From Rhodoferax sp. (GTDB lineage: Bacteria; Pseudomonadota; Gammaproteobacteria; Burkholderiales; Burkholderiaceae_C), in the NCBI GenBank assembly GCA_018882485.1, contig VERU01000162.1, positions 1 through 6,287 of the forward strand: DNA of 6,287 nucleotides, in the 5' to 3' direction. The translations under genes and the position numbers were made by a program. The notes beneath the pieces were generated by a model. The model saw only the letters and a program-made list of their open reading frames with translations, was not told where the DNA came from and searched no databases. Shown here one piece after another: positions 1 through 5,837 of the stretch (the first letter of the stretch is position 1; each line of letters opens with the position of its first letter).

Positions 1-257
1 ACCTTGCGCAGGGCAGGCGCCATCTTGTTGCACAGGGTACCGGCCACGATCATCAGGTCCGACTGGCGTGGACTGGCGCGAAACACCTCGGCACCGAACC
101 GGCTGATGTCATAACGGGCCGCCGCCGCATGCATCATTTCGACCGCACAGCAGGCCAGCCCGAATGTCATGGGCCACACAGATCCCGTCTTGGCCCAGTT
201 CATCACCGCGTCGTAGCTGGTGGTGACGAACCCTTCCTTCAGAACGCCTTCGATCAT
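1..257 (-). CDS. nuoB: NADH-quinone oxidoreductase subunit B (complex I, N2 cluster subunit), 3' end cut by window
   Basis: NuoB is the peripheral-arm subunit of complex I that binds the terminal [4Fe-4S] cluster N2, which passes electrons to quinone next to the membrane arm. The visible 85 residues begin [20 protein letters not shown]. They contain the family signature [20 protein letters not shown], with the adjacent cysteines C36 and C37 that ligate N2, then [24 protein letters not shown] (residues 62-85). The other two cluster cysteines would lie beyond the window edge. The ATG at 257-255 is chosen because a GGAGG motif lies just upstream and the protein then starts as in related proteins. 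The start is 13 nt after the nuoA stop, so the two are certainly co-transcribed. The frame runs open through base 1, so the gene is truncated by the window and not broken. Identification is very secure. Confidence 0.97.
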   Translation of the reverse strand, partial: MIEGVLKEGFVTTSYDAVMNWAKTGSVWPMTFGLACCAVEMMHAAAARYDISRFGAEVFRASPRQSDLMIVAGTLCNKMAPALRK

Positions 258-270
258 CGCAAGCCTCCGC

Positions 271-630
271 TCATTCCCAGTCCAGGGCGCCTTTTTTCCA
301 TTCGTAGACAAAACCCACGACCAGAATGCCCAGAAACACCATCACCGACCAGAAGCCCAGGGGCCCGATGTCCTTGAGGGAGACCGCCCAGGGGAACAGG
401 AATGCGATTTCAAGGTCAAACAGGATGAATAGGATGGCCACAAGGTAGTACCGCACATCGAACTTCATGCGGGCGTCCTCGAAGGCTTCGAATCCACACT
501 CGTAAGGAGAATTCTTCGCAGGATCCGGCCTGTTGGGACCCAGGACCCAGCCAATGACCTGGGGGGCCACACCGACACCCAGTCCCACCAGGATGAAGAG
601 CAGCACCGGCAGATATTGTTCGAGGTTCAT
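271..630 (-). CDS. nuoA: NADH-quinone oxidoreductase subunit A (complex I membrane subunit)
   Basis: NuoA is a small hydrophobic subunit of the complex I membrane arm, located at the junction with the peripheral arm near the quinone site. The 119-residue protein has normal family length and three predicted membrane segments, at about residues 7-30, 61-82 and 90-110. The conserved loop between segments 1 and 2 is present ([20 protein letters not shown], residues 40-59, with the invariant Cys45). So is the acidic FDLE motif (Asp72, Glu74) in segment 2, followed by FLFPW. The C-terminus [11 protein letters not shown] is typical of beta- and gammaproteobacteria. It is the first gene of the nuo operon, with nuoB 13 nt downstream. 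The ATG at 630 has only a weak Shine-Dalgarno (AGAG), but the protein start [12 protein letters not shown] matches the family. No clear promoter is visible in the 58 nt up to the tRNA, so read-through from secG/tRNA or an unrecognised promoter must drive it. Confidence 0.97.
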   Translation of the reverse strand: MNLEQYLPVLLFILVGLGVGVAPQVIGWVLGPNRPDPAKNSPYECGFEAFEDARMKFDVRYYLVAILFILFDLEIAFLFPWAVSLKDIGPLGFWSVMVFLGILVVGFVYEWKKGALDWE

Positions 631-655
631 CGGACTCTAGTCTTCTGGTTCGACA

Positions 656-680
656 GAGCGCGCCCGAAAGGTCCGCACTC
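656..680 (-). other. Hairpin between tRNA-Leu and nuoA
   Basis: On the minus strand GAGTGCG (680-674) can pair with CGCGCTC (662-656): seven pairs, one of them G-U. An inner CC/GG pair closes a small TTTC loop. No U-tract follows, so it does not look like a standard intrinsic terminator. It could help processing at the tRNA 3' side or fold the nuoA leader. The pairing is visible; the role is inference. Confidence 0.35.
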
Positions 681-688
681 CGCGTTGT

Positions 689-773
689 TGGTGCCGTCGG
701 CGAGACTCGAACTCGCACAGCTTTCGCCACTACCCCCTCAAGATAGCGTGTCTACCAATTTCACCACGACGGC
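689..773 (-). tRNA. tRNA-Leu, anticodon GAG
   Basis: This is an 85-nt class II tRNA with the 3' CCA encoded. The acceptor stem is GCCGTCG (773-767) with CGACGGC (699-693), all seven pairs perfect, then discriminator A (692) and CCA (691-689). The D arm holds GTG/CAC and the GG pair in TTGGTAGA. The anticodon stem CTATC/GGTAG encloses the loop TTGAGGG, so the anticodon is GAG at 739-737 and reads the leucine codons CUC and CUU. An extended variable arm precedes the T arm GCGAG-TTCGAGT-CTCGC, as expected for leucine tRNAs. It sits between secG and nuoA. No convincing promoter lies just upstream, so it is probably released from a longer transcript; a tpiA-secG-tRNA-Leu order is common in proteobacteria (recalled). 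Confidence 0.96.
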
Positions 774-845
774 AGTTGGAAGAGGTCAGCAAAGGCAGCG
801 AAAACCGCAACCGGACTGGCCTCGAAACCTCTAAGAGTTTACCCT

Positions 846-863
846 GAAAACCCCGGGGTTTTC
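846..863 (-). terminator. Perfect 18-bp palindrome after secG, possible weak or bidirectional terminator
   Basis: GAAAACCCCGGGGTTTTC is self-complementary over 18 bp, 29 nt after the secG stop. As RNA it could form a seven-pair stem with a CCGG loop, with A and T runs inside the stem, a layout seen in some bidirectional intrinsic terminators. No separate U-tract follows on the minus strand. An overlapping smaller inverted repeat, TTCTC-GG-GAGAA, lies at 861-872. The palindrome is directly visible; the terminator role is a guess. Partial termination here would lower transcription of the tRNA and nuo genes relative to secG. Confidence 0.35.
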
Positions 864-892
864 TCGGGAGAATCCGCTGTTTTTGGACCTGC

Positions 893-1264
893 TCACTTGG
901 ACGGGATGAGGCCTGCACCCGACGCCGGGACGGATGCTGCAGGCACGCCAGCGGAAGCCGCTGCAGCCGGCGCGGCGGCCTGAGCGGGCAGGTTCTGCAG
1001 TACGCTGCCCGATGGCGCCGAAGCACGCGGTACGCCGAAATAGGCCAGCATCAGCGTGCTGACAAAAAACAGGGTCGCCAGCACCGCTGTGCTGCGCGAG
1101 AGAAAGTTGGCGCTGCCACTGGCGCCAAACAGGCTGCCCGAGGTGCCACTGCCGAAGGCAGCCCCCATGTCGGCGCCCTTGCCATGCTGCACCAGAACCA
1201 AACCGATCACCGCCAGTGCGGACAAGACCTGCACCACCAGAACCACCGTCAACAGAATGTTCAT
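893..1264 (-). CDS. secG: Preprotein translocase subunit SecG
   Basis: SecG is the small accessory subunit of the SecYEG channel in the inner membrane. It assists SecA-driven export of unfolded preproteins. The 123-residue protein has the family layout: membrane segment 1 at about residues 3-24, the conserved LVLVQHGKGADMGAAFG loop (residues 22-38), a Gly/Ser-rich stretch including SGSLFGASGSANFLSR, and membrane segment 2 at about 58-77. The tail from about residue 81 is an Ala/Pro-rich low-complexity extension ending LIPSK, as is usual in this bacterial group. The ATG at 1264 is preferred over an in-frame GTG at 1282 because GGAG lies 6 nt before the ATG, and the GTG would overlap the end of tpiA and add six atypical residues. 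The gene begins 14 nt after the tpiA stop, so it is very likely in the same transcript. Confidence 0.95.
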   Translation of the reverse strand: MNILLTVVLVVQVLSALAVIGLVLVQHGKGADMGAAFGSGTSGSLFGASGSANFLSRSTAVLATLFFVSTLMLAYFGVPRASAPSGSVLQNLPAQAAAPAAAASAGVPAASVPASGAGLIPSK

Positions 1265-1278
1265 CGAACTCTCCAAAA

Positions 1279-2046
1279 TCACCGTAGGGCACTCGCGCGA
1301 CCGACTCCAGCCGCCACGATCGCCAGAAAATCAGCCGCCTTGAGCGACGCACCACCGATCAGGCCTCCGTCAATGTCGGGCTGCGCCAGAAGTCCTGCCG
1401 CATTGGTGGCATTCATGCTGCCGCCATACACAATGCGTACTCGATCGCTGTGGGCCGACGCGGCACGCAACTGAGCCCGCAATACCGCATGGACCTGCTG
1501 CGCCTGTTCGGCCGCTGCGGTGCGGCCGGTGCCAATGGCCCACACAGGCTCGTAAGCCAACACGATCTCGCTGATGCAGTGGCCGTTCACATGGATCACG
1601 GCCGCCAGCTGGCGCCGCACCACTTCCTCGGTCCGACCGGCCTCACGCTCCTGCAGCGTCTCACCGACACACACGATGGGTGTGATGCCGACGGCCAGAG
1701 CCTGCCGGGCCTTGGACGCAACGACGCTGTCGCTCTCGCCATGGTGTTGGCGGCGCTCCGAGTGACCCACGATGACATAGCGGATGGCAAATTCCCGCAG
1801 CATGGCGGCCGACACTTCGCCTGTGTAGGCACCGCCCTCATGCGCCGAAACATCCTGCGCCCCCACCGCCACGGAACTGCCGGTGAGCAGGGTCTGCAAC
1901 TGACCCAGATACACAAAAGGCGCACAGACAGCCACATCACAGCGACCCAGTCCGCTGCATCCGGCACGCACATCATCCAGCAGGCGCTGGTTGGTCTCCA
2001 GGCCACCGTTCATTTTCCAGTTGCCCACGATCAAGGGGGTATTCAT
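1279..2046 (-). CDS. tpiA: Triosephosphate isomerase
   Basis: This cytoplasmic enzyme interconverts dihydroxyacetone phosphate and glyceraldehyde 3-phosphate in glycolysis, gluconeogenesis and the Calvin cycle. The protein is 255 residues, the normal length for a TIM-barrel isomerase. All catalytic elements are present: Asn9 and Lys11 in GNWKMN, His95 in IVGHSERR, Glu166 in AYEPVWAIGTG (the catalytic base followed by flexible loop 6), YGGS at 207-210, and the phosphate-binding GGLIGGASL (227-235). The ATG at 2046 is chosen because NWKMN then falls at the usual distance from the N-terminus. It also overlaps the stop of the upstream oxidoreductase gene as ATGA, typical of translational coupling, and GGGAGAG sits just before it. 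The reading frame stays open further upstream, but that extension lies inside the neighbouring gene and is a shadow. Nothing is missing or unusual. Confidence 0.98.
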   Translation of the reverse strand: MNTPLIVGNWKMNGGLETNQRLLDDVRAGCSGLGRCDVAVCAPFVYLGQLQTLLTGSSVAVGAQDVSAHEGGAYTGEVSAAMLREFAIRYVIVGHSERRQHHGESDSVVASKARQALAVGITPIVCVGETLQEREAGRTEEVVRRQLAAVIHVNGHCISEIVLAYEPVWAIGTGRTAAAEQAQQVHAVLRAQLRAASAHSDRVRIVYGGSMNATNAAGLLAQPDIDGGLIGGASLKAADFLAIVAAGVGRASALR

Positions 2047-3038
2047 GCGCTCTCCCAGGTCAGCACGATCTTCCCGATGTGCAGACCGGATTCCATCCGG
2101 GTGTGGGCCTGAGCGGCCTCCGACGCCGGGAACGTGCGGTCGATCACCGGCCTCACACGCCCCTCGTTCAGCAGCGGCCAGACCCGCTGCCGGCACGCAC
2201 TTGAAATGGCTGCCTTGAAGGCCGGCGAACGGGGGCGCAGCGTGGAACCGGTGATCGTCAGCCGGCGCATCAGTACCAGGCGGGCGTTGAAGCCCGCAGC
2301 CGTCCCACCCTGCACCGCAATAATCACCAGGCGCCCGTCTTCGGCCAGGCATTCCACTTCGCGGTCCACGTAGTCACCGGCCACCATATCCAGCACCACG
2401 TCCACCCCGCGACCGCCCGTCAGTCGCAGAACCTCGTCTCGGAAATCCTGGGTGCGGTAATTGATCACGTGGTCCGCACCCAATTCCAGGCAGGCACGGC
2501 ACTTGATGTCGCTGCCCGCCGTGGCGATGACCCGAGCCCCCGAGGCCCGCGCCATCTGGATGGCCGTGACTCCTATGCCGCTGCTGCCGCCCTGCACCAG
2601 CAGGGTCTCGCCAGCCTGCAACCGGGCCCGGTCAAACACATTGCTCCAGACCGTGAACACGGTCTCGGGTAACGATGCGGCCTCGATGTCGGTCCAGCCG
2701 GTCGGCACCGGCAAGCATTGCGCGACCGGTGCCACACACAGGTCGGCATAACCCCCTCCGGACACCAGCGCACAGACCCGGTCGCCCAGCGAGTATCCAG
2801 CCTGCTTCAGCGCCGCGGCATCACCCGCGACGATCTCGCCCGCGACTTCCAGGCCCGGGATGTCAGAGGCACCTGGAGGCACCGGATACTGACCCAGCCG
2901 CTGCAACACGTCGGGCCGGTTCACGCCGCTGGCGCGAACCCGGATGAGCGCCTCGCCCGGCCCGGCAACCGGGTCCGGGCGTTCGCCCAGCGTCAATACC
3001 GAGGGCGCGCCAAATCCGGCGATCTCGACGACCTTCAT
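2043..3038 (-). CDS. Zinc-free NAD(P)H quinone oxidoreductase, MDR superfamily (PIG3-like)
   Basis: This is a 331-residue member of the medium-chain dehydrogenase/reductase superfamily, quinone oxidoreductase branch. The N-terminal GroES-like domain spans about residues 1-125 (RVRASGVNRPDVLQRLGQYP at 34-53, then IPGLEVAGEIV and GDRVCALV). The Rossmann domain carries the NADPH-binding motif LVQGGSSGIGVTAIQMA (147-163). Later landmarks are LGADHVINY (186-194), GRGVDVVLDMV (209-219) and the C-terminal AHTRMESGLHIGKIVLTW (311-328). The cysteine cluster that binds structural zinc in alcohol dehydrogenases is absent, as expected for this branch. These features fit one- or two-electron reduction of quinones or related carbonyls by NADPH; the natural substrate cannot be read from sequence. 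The ATG at 3038 lacks a strong Shine-Dalgarno, but the start MKVVEIAGFG suits the family. The stop overlaps the tpiA start by 4 nt. Automated names would include qor-like or TP53I3/PIG3 family. Confidence 0.93.
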   Translation of the reverse strand: MKVVEIAGFGAPSVLTLGERPDPVAGPGEALIRVRASGVNRPDVLQRLGQYPVPPGASDIPGLEVAGEIVAGDAAALKQAGYSLGDRVCALVSGGGYADLCVAPVAQCLPVPTGWTDIEAASLPETVFTVWSNVFDRARLQAGETLLVQGGSSGIGVTAIQMARASGARVIATAGSDIKCRACLELGADHVINYRTQDFRDEVLRLTGGRGVDVVLDMVAGDYVDREVECLAEDGRLVIIAVQGGTAAGFNARLVLMRRLTITGSTLRPRSPAFKAAISSACRQRVWPLLNEGRVRPVIDRTFPASEAAQAHTRMESGLHIGKIVLTWESA

Positions 3039-3040
3039 GA

Positions 3041-3099
3041 CTGAATCAGGCTCTAGCCCTTACGGGACAGGGGTTCCTTGCTACCAAATCAGGAGCTGC
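3041..3099 (-). repeat. Possible degenerate Comamonadaceae intergenic repeat between pnp and the oxidoreductase gene
   Basis: Read on the minus strand, the gap contains GCTCCTGATTTGGTAGC, then a GC-rich core with CCC-GTAA-GGG (a three-pair hairpin with a GNRA-type loop, 3066-3057), then GGGCTAGAGCCTGATT. This resembles, from memory, a short dispersed element common in Comamonadaceae intergenic regions whose copies share TTGATAGC near one end and GCGCTAGAGGC near the other. A 7-bp direct repeat, AATCAGG, lies at 3044-3050 and 3087-3093. The internal pieces are visible in the sequence; membership in a genomic repeat family is recall and inference, since only one copy is in view. Confidence 0.45.
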
Positions 3100-3109
3100 C
3101 GTGGTCCGG

Positions 3110-5227
3110 TCAGGCGGCGTCCCCGGTCGGGGAAGGACGATCCAGCAGAACCTTCATGGACAGCTTGATACGGCCCTTTTCGTCGGTCTCCATCACTTTG
3201 ACACGCACCACCTGCCCTTCGGAGAGGTAATCGCTGACCTTCTCCACACGCTCATGGGCAATCTGGCTGATGTGCAGCAGCCCGTCCTTGCCCGGCAGCA
3301 GATTGACCAGGGCACCGAAGTCGAGGATCTTGGTCACTGGGCCTTCGTAGATCTTGCCGATCTCCACTTCGGCCGTGATCTGCTCGATGCGGCGCTTGGC
3401 TTCGTCGGCCTTGGCCGGATCGCTGGAGGCGATGGTGATGGTGCCGTCTTCCTCGATGTTGATCTGAGTGCCGGTTTCCTCGGTCAGGGCCCGGATCACC
3501 GAACCACCCTTGCCGATCACATCACGGATCTTGTCGGGGTTGATCTTCATGGTAAATAGCCGGGGCGCGAAGTTGGACACTTCGGTGCGCGCCTGGCCCA
3601 TGGCTTCCTGCATCTTGCCCAGGATGTGCATGCGCGCCTCCTTGGCCTGCGCCAGTGCCACCTGCATGATTTCCCGGGTGATACCCTGGATCTTGATGTC
3701 CATCTGCAGGGCGGTGATGCCATTGGTGGTGCCCGCCACCTTGAAGTCCATGTCGCCCAAATGGTCTTCGTCACCCAGGATGTCGGTCAGCACGGCGAAG
3801 CGGTTGCCGTCCTTGATCAGGCCCATGGCAATACCGGCCACGTGGGCCTTCATGGGCACGCCCGCGTCCATCAGCGAAAGGCAGCCACCGCAGACCGAAG
3901 CCATGGAGGAAGAGCCGTTGGATTCGGTGATTTCGCTGACCACGCGCATGGTGTACGGGAATTCATCCTTGCTCGGCAGGCAGGCCACCAGCGCACGCTT
4001 GGCCAGGCGCCCGTGACCGATCTCGCGGCGCTTGGGAGTGCCCACGCGGCCGGTCTCGCCCGTTGCAAACGGCGGCATGTTGTAGTGCAGCATGAAGCGG
4101 TCTTCGAACTCTCCAGCCAGCGCGTCGATGCGCTGGGCGTCGCGCTCGGTGCCGAGCGTGGTCACCACCAGCGCCTGCGTCTCGCCGCGGGTGAACAGGG
4201 CAGAACCGTGGGTGCGCGGAAGCACGCCGTTGCGAATTTCGATGGGGCGGACCGTGCGGGTATCGCGGCCATCGATGCGCGGCTCGCCGGCCAGAATCTG
4301 GCTGCGCACGATGCGGGCTTCGATGTCGAACAGCATGCCTTCGACCTTGACGCTGTCAAACTCGACCCCCTCGGCCTTGAGATCGGCCATCACCACCGCA
4401 TAGGCCTCGCGGCAGGCGTGGGTGCGAGCCTGCTTGTTGCGGATCTGGTAGGCCGCGCGCAGACGCTCTTCGGCCAGTGCCGCCACCTTGGCGATCAGCG
4501 CTTCGTCCCGGACGGGCGCAGTCCAGTCCCAGACCGGCTTGCCCGCGTCGCGCACCAACTCGTGGATCGCGTTGATGGCAATGTTGCCCTGCTGATGGCC
4601 GAACACCACGGCACCCAGCATGACGTCCTCACTCAGCTGCTGGGCCTCGGACTCCACCATGAGCACGGCCGCCTCGGTGCCAGCAACCACCAGGTCCATG
4701 GACGAACTCTTGCGCTCGGTCTGCCCAGGGTTGAGCACGTACTCCCCATTGACGTAGCCCACACGGGCCGCGCCGATCGGACCGTTGAAGGGAATGCCGC
4801 TGATGGACAGCGCCGCGCTGGTCGCGATCAACGCAGCGATGTCGGCATCCACCTCCGGATTGAGGGACAGGGTGTGCACCACCACCTGCACCTCGTTGAA
4901 AAACCCGTCCGGAAACAAGGGGCGGATGGGGCGGTCAATCAGGCGACTGGTCAGGGTCTCCAGTTCGCTGGGCCGGCCTTCGCGCTTGAAGAAGCTGCCA
5001 GGGATCTTGCCCGCCGCGTAGGTCTTCTCGATGTAATCGACCGTGAGGGGGAAAAAATCCTGGCCGGGCTTGGCACTCTTGGAGGCCACCACGGTGGCCA
5101 ACACCACCGTGTCATCGATGTCCACCAGCACGGCGCCGCCGGCCTGGCGGGCGATTTCGCCCGTTTCCATGCGGACGGTGTGCCGCCCCCACTGAAAAGA
5201 CTTGGTAACTTTGTTGAACAGACTCAC
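3110..5227 (-). CDS. pnp: Polyribonucleotide nucleotidyltransferase (PNPase)
   Basis: PNPase is a trimeric 3'-5' phosphorolytic exoribonuclease, releasing nucleoside diphosphates, and is central to mRNA turnover and the degradosome. From the GTG start the protein is 705 residues, close to E. coli length. Domain order is complete: first RNase PH core (about 10-140), helical linker (about 240-310), second RNase PH core (about 320-550), KH domain (about 555-615, [15 protein letters not shown]) and S1 domain (about 620-692). The active site has the phosphate-binding [13 protein letters not shown] (436-448) and the metal-binding aspartates Asp486 and Asp492 in [19 protein letters not shown] at 5227 is chosen because AGGAG lies 7 nt upstream and the product then begins [13 protein letters not shown] like its relatives. 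An in-frame ATG at 5305 would add 26 unconserved residues encoded by a leader hairpin region. It lies 208 nt after rpsO. Confidence 0.97.
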   Translation of the reverse strand: MSLFNKVTKSFQWGRHTVRMETGEIARQAGGAVLVDIDDTVVLATVVASKSAKPGQDFFPLTVDYIEKTYAAGKIPGSFFKREGRPSELETLTSRLIDRPIRPLFPDGFFNEVQVVVHTLSLNPEVDADIAALIATSAALSISGIPFNGPIGAARVGYVNGEYVLNPGQTERKSSSMDLVVAGTEAAVLMVESEAQQLSEDVMLGAVVFGHQQGNIAINAIHELVRDAGKPVWDWTAPVRDEALIAKVAALAEERLRAAYQIRNKQARTHACREAYAVVMADLKAEGVEFDSVKVEGMLFDIEARIVRSQILAGEPRIDGRDTRTVRPIEIRNGVLPRTHGSALFTRGETQALVVTTLGTERDAQRIDALAGEFEDRFMLHYNMPPFATGETGRVGTPKRREIGHGRLAKRALVACLPSKDEFPYTMRVVSEITESNGSSSMASVCGGCLSLMDAGVPMKAHVAGIAMGLIKDGNRFAVLTDILGDEDHLGDMDFKVAGTTNGITALQMDIKIQGITREIMQVALAQAKEARMHILGKMQEAMGQARTEVSNFAPRLFTMKINPDKIRDVIGKGGSVIRALTEETGTQINIEEDGTITIASSDPAKADEAKRRIEQITAEVEIGKIYEGPVTKILDFGALVNLLPGKDGLLHISQIAHERVEKVSDYLSEGQVVRVKVMETDEKGRIKLSMKVLLDRPSPTGDAA

Positions 5228-5239
5228 AGAGGATCTCCT
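5228..5239 (-). promoter_or_regulatory. Ribosome binding site that fixes the pnp GTG start
   Basis: Minus strand AGGAG followed by ATCCTCT and then GTG gives a strong Shine-Dalgarno at 7-nt spacing. It is the main reason for choosing the GTG at 5227 over the upstream in-frame ATG at 5305. The nearby ATCCT is complementary to part of the Shine-Dalgarno but too close to form a hairpin with it. Confidence 0.8.
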
Positions 5240-5302
5240 AGGTAGACGGGAGGTCAAGGCCACCTCGCCCGGGCCCGGAAACGGTCTGACAGAACACGAT
5301 GC

Positions 5303-5347
5303 CATTCCAGGGTTGCACCGGCACAGCCCCGGCGAGACCTTGGAATG
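5303..5347 (-). promoter_or_regulatory. pnp leader stem-loop, candidate RNase III / PNPase autoregulation site
   Basis: Minus strand CATTCCAAGGT (5347-5337) faces ACCCTGGAATG (5313-5303). This gives an 11-position stem with a single C-A mismatch, closing a 23-nt GC-rich arm that contains further CCGG self-complementarity. It ends 75 nt before the pnp GTG. In E. coli a long hairpin in the pnp leader is cut by RNase III and then degraded by PNPase, giving autoregulation (established there). That this stem has the same job is inference from position and shape. Confidence 0.55.
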
Positions 5348-5353
5348 ACACAG

Positions 5354-5381
5354 CTTCGCTCTGCGCGAGCCCGCTCCGAAG
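5354..5381 (-). other. Middle hairpin of the rpsO-pnp intergenic region
   Basis: CTTCG (minus strand, 5381-5377) pairs with CGAAG (5358-5354). A competing internal pairing GCTC/GAGC lies at 5370-5367 with 5361-5358. It is weaker than its two neighbours and could be incidental in GC-rich DNA, but it completes a series of three hairpins. Confidence 0.35.
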
Positions 5382-5385
5382 TGAA

Positions 5386-5419
5386 GAACGCCCGAGCCAG
5401 CGGACCAACTCAGGCGTTC
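5386..5419 (-). terminator. Strong hairpin 16 nt after the rpsO stop, attenuator or 3'-end stabiliser
   Basis: Minus strand GAACGCCTGAG (5419-5409) pairs with CTCGGGCGTTC (5396-5386): 11 continuous pairs including one G-U, with a 12-nt loop. The following bases, TTCACTTC, are only mildly U-rich, so termination would be partial. This is what is wanted between rpsO and pnp, where some transcripts stop after rpsO and the rest continue. The position matches the E. coli rpsO terminator t1. The hairpin is clear; the strength of termination cannot be judged by eye. Confidence 0.6.
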
Positions 5420-5435
5420 GCATACATGCCGTGGC

Positions 5436-5702
5436 TTACTTGCGCAGGCCCAGCTTGGTGATCAGCGCCGAATAGCGCCCGGCGTCCTTGGACTTGAGAT
5501 AGTCGAGCAGCTTGCGCCGACGGCTCACCATGCGCAGCAGGCCACGGCGGCCATGGTGGTCTTTGGCATGGGTCTTGAAATGAGGCGTGAGTTCGTTGAT
5601 GCGGGCCGTGAGCAAGGCCACCTGCACTTCGGGGCTGCCGGTGTCGCCGGCCTGGCGTGCGTTGTCCTTGACAACCGCCGCCTTGACGCTGGATGCGATC
5701 AT
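5436..5702 (-). CDS. rpsO: 30S ribosomal protein S15
   Basis: S15 is a primary 16S rRNA-binding protein that binds the three-way junction of helices 20-22 early in 30S assembly and contributes to bridge B4. The protein is 88 residues, the standard length, all helical. It carries [20 protein letters not shown] (residues 21-40) and the rRNA-binding block [20 protein letters not shown] (41-60), then [13 protein letters not shown], ending LGLRK. His41, His45 and Asp48, which contact the rRNA in characterised S15 proteins, are present; the usual Ser51 is Gly here. The ATG at 5702 has AGGA 7 nt upstream and gives the expected N-terminus; the frame stays open further upstream but that stretch is leader. 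rpsO-pnp is a classic pair. S15 often represses its own mRNA through leader structure, and a leader hairpin is visible here. Confidence 0.98.
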   Translation of the reverse strand: MIASSVKAAVVKDNARQAGDTGSPEVQVALLTARINELTPHFKTHAKDHHGRRGLLRMVSRRRKLLDYLKSKDAGRYSALITKLGLRK

Positions 5703-5728
5703 GGGATTTTCCTGGTTGAGTTGACTTG

Positions 5729-5755
5729 CGCCAGGCGCTGGAACTGCCCCTGGCG
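5729..5755 (-). promoter_or_regulatory. rpsO leader stem-loop, candidate S15 autoregulatory element
   Basis: Minus strand CGCCAGG (5755-5749) pairs perfectly with CCTGGCG (5735-5729) around a 13-nt loop, ending 26 nt before the rpsO start. A second small hairpin, TGCC-GCAA-GGCA, with a GNRA-type loop, lies just upstream (5774-5763). S15 of several bacteria represses its own translation by binding leader RNA whose structure differs between lineages (established). Assigning that role here is inference. Confidence 0.45.
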
Positions 5756-5784
5756 TGCGATCTGCCTTGCGGCAAAACCCGCGG

Positions 5785-5813
5785 AGTATACCTGCCAGGT
5801 GATGTGGTTTCGC
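5785..5813 (-). promoter_or_regulatory. Candidate sigma-70 promoter for rpsO
   Basis: A good -10 match, TATACT, lies on the minus strand at 5790-5785. At 17-bp spacing the -35 position holds GCGAAA (5813-5808), only three of six matches to TTGACA, so the promoter rests mostly on its -10. The start of transcription would fall near 5778, giving a leader of about 75 nt that contains the two hairpins noted upstream of rpsO. Position after the convergence-free 3' end of the aminotransferase gene supports a new transcription unit here. Confidence 0.4.
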
Positions 5814-5822
5814 TGCAGAGCC

Positions 5823-5836
5823 TGGGCAGGGGCCCA
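5823..5836 (-). other. Short GC hairpin just after the aminotransferase stop
   Basis: TGGGC-CCCT-GCCCA on the minus strand (5836-5823) begins 1 nt after the stop codon. It is a five-pair GC stem with a 4-nt loop and no U-tract, so it may slow polymerase or protect the mRNA end but is not a convincing terminator. Confidence 0.3.
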
Positions 5837-5837
5837 C

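Noticed and set aside
836..841. TAAACT on the minus strand as a -10 box for the tRNA gene
   Set aside because: It is 63 nt or more from the mature tRNA 5' end and has no -35 element at a suitable distance.
831..1355. A 174-codon minus-strand frame overlapping secG and the end of tpiA
   Set aside because: It is out of frame with secG and rich in Arg, Gly and Trp, a usual out-of-frame composition; secG with two membrane segments is the real gene.
1450..2112. A 220-codon plus-strand open frame opposite tpiA
   Set aside because: The opposite strand encodes a complete triosephosphate isomerase with every catalytic residue; this frame shows no family resemblance and no convincing ribosome binding site.
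2047..2352. In-frame N-terminal extension of tpiA
   Set aside because: It lies wholly inside the oxidoreductase gene in another frame, and starting there would put NWKMN about 110 residues in, unlike any normal triosephosphate isomerase.
3626..5245. A 539-codon open frame on the plus strand, antisense to pnp
   Set aside because: It mirrors pnp codon structure in GC-rich DNA, is full of His, Gly and Asp-Val runs typical of shadow frames, has no recognisable domain, and pnp on the other strand is unambiguous.
5269..5278. Perfect 10-bp palindrome CCGGGCCCGG in the pnp leader
   Set aside because: A self-complementary run made only of G and C is expected by chance at this base composition, and without a loop it makes no good hairpin.
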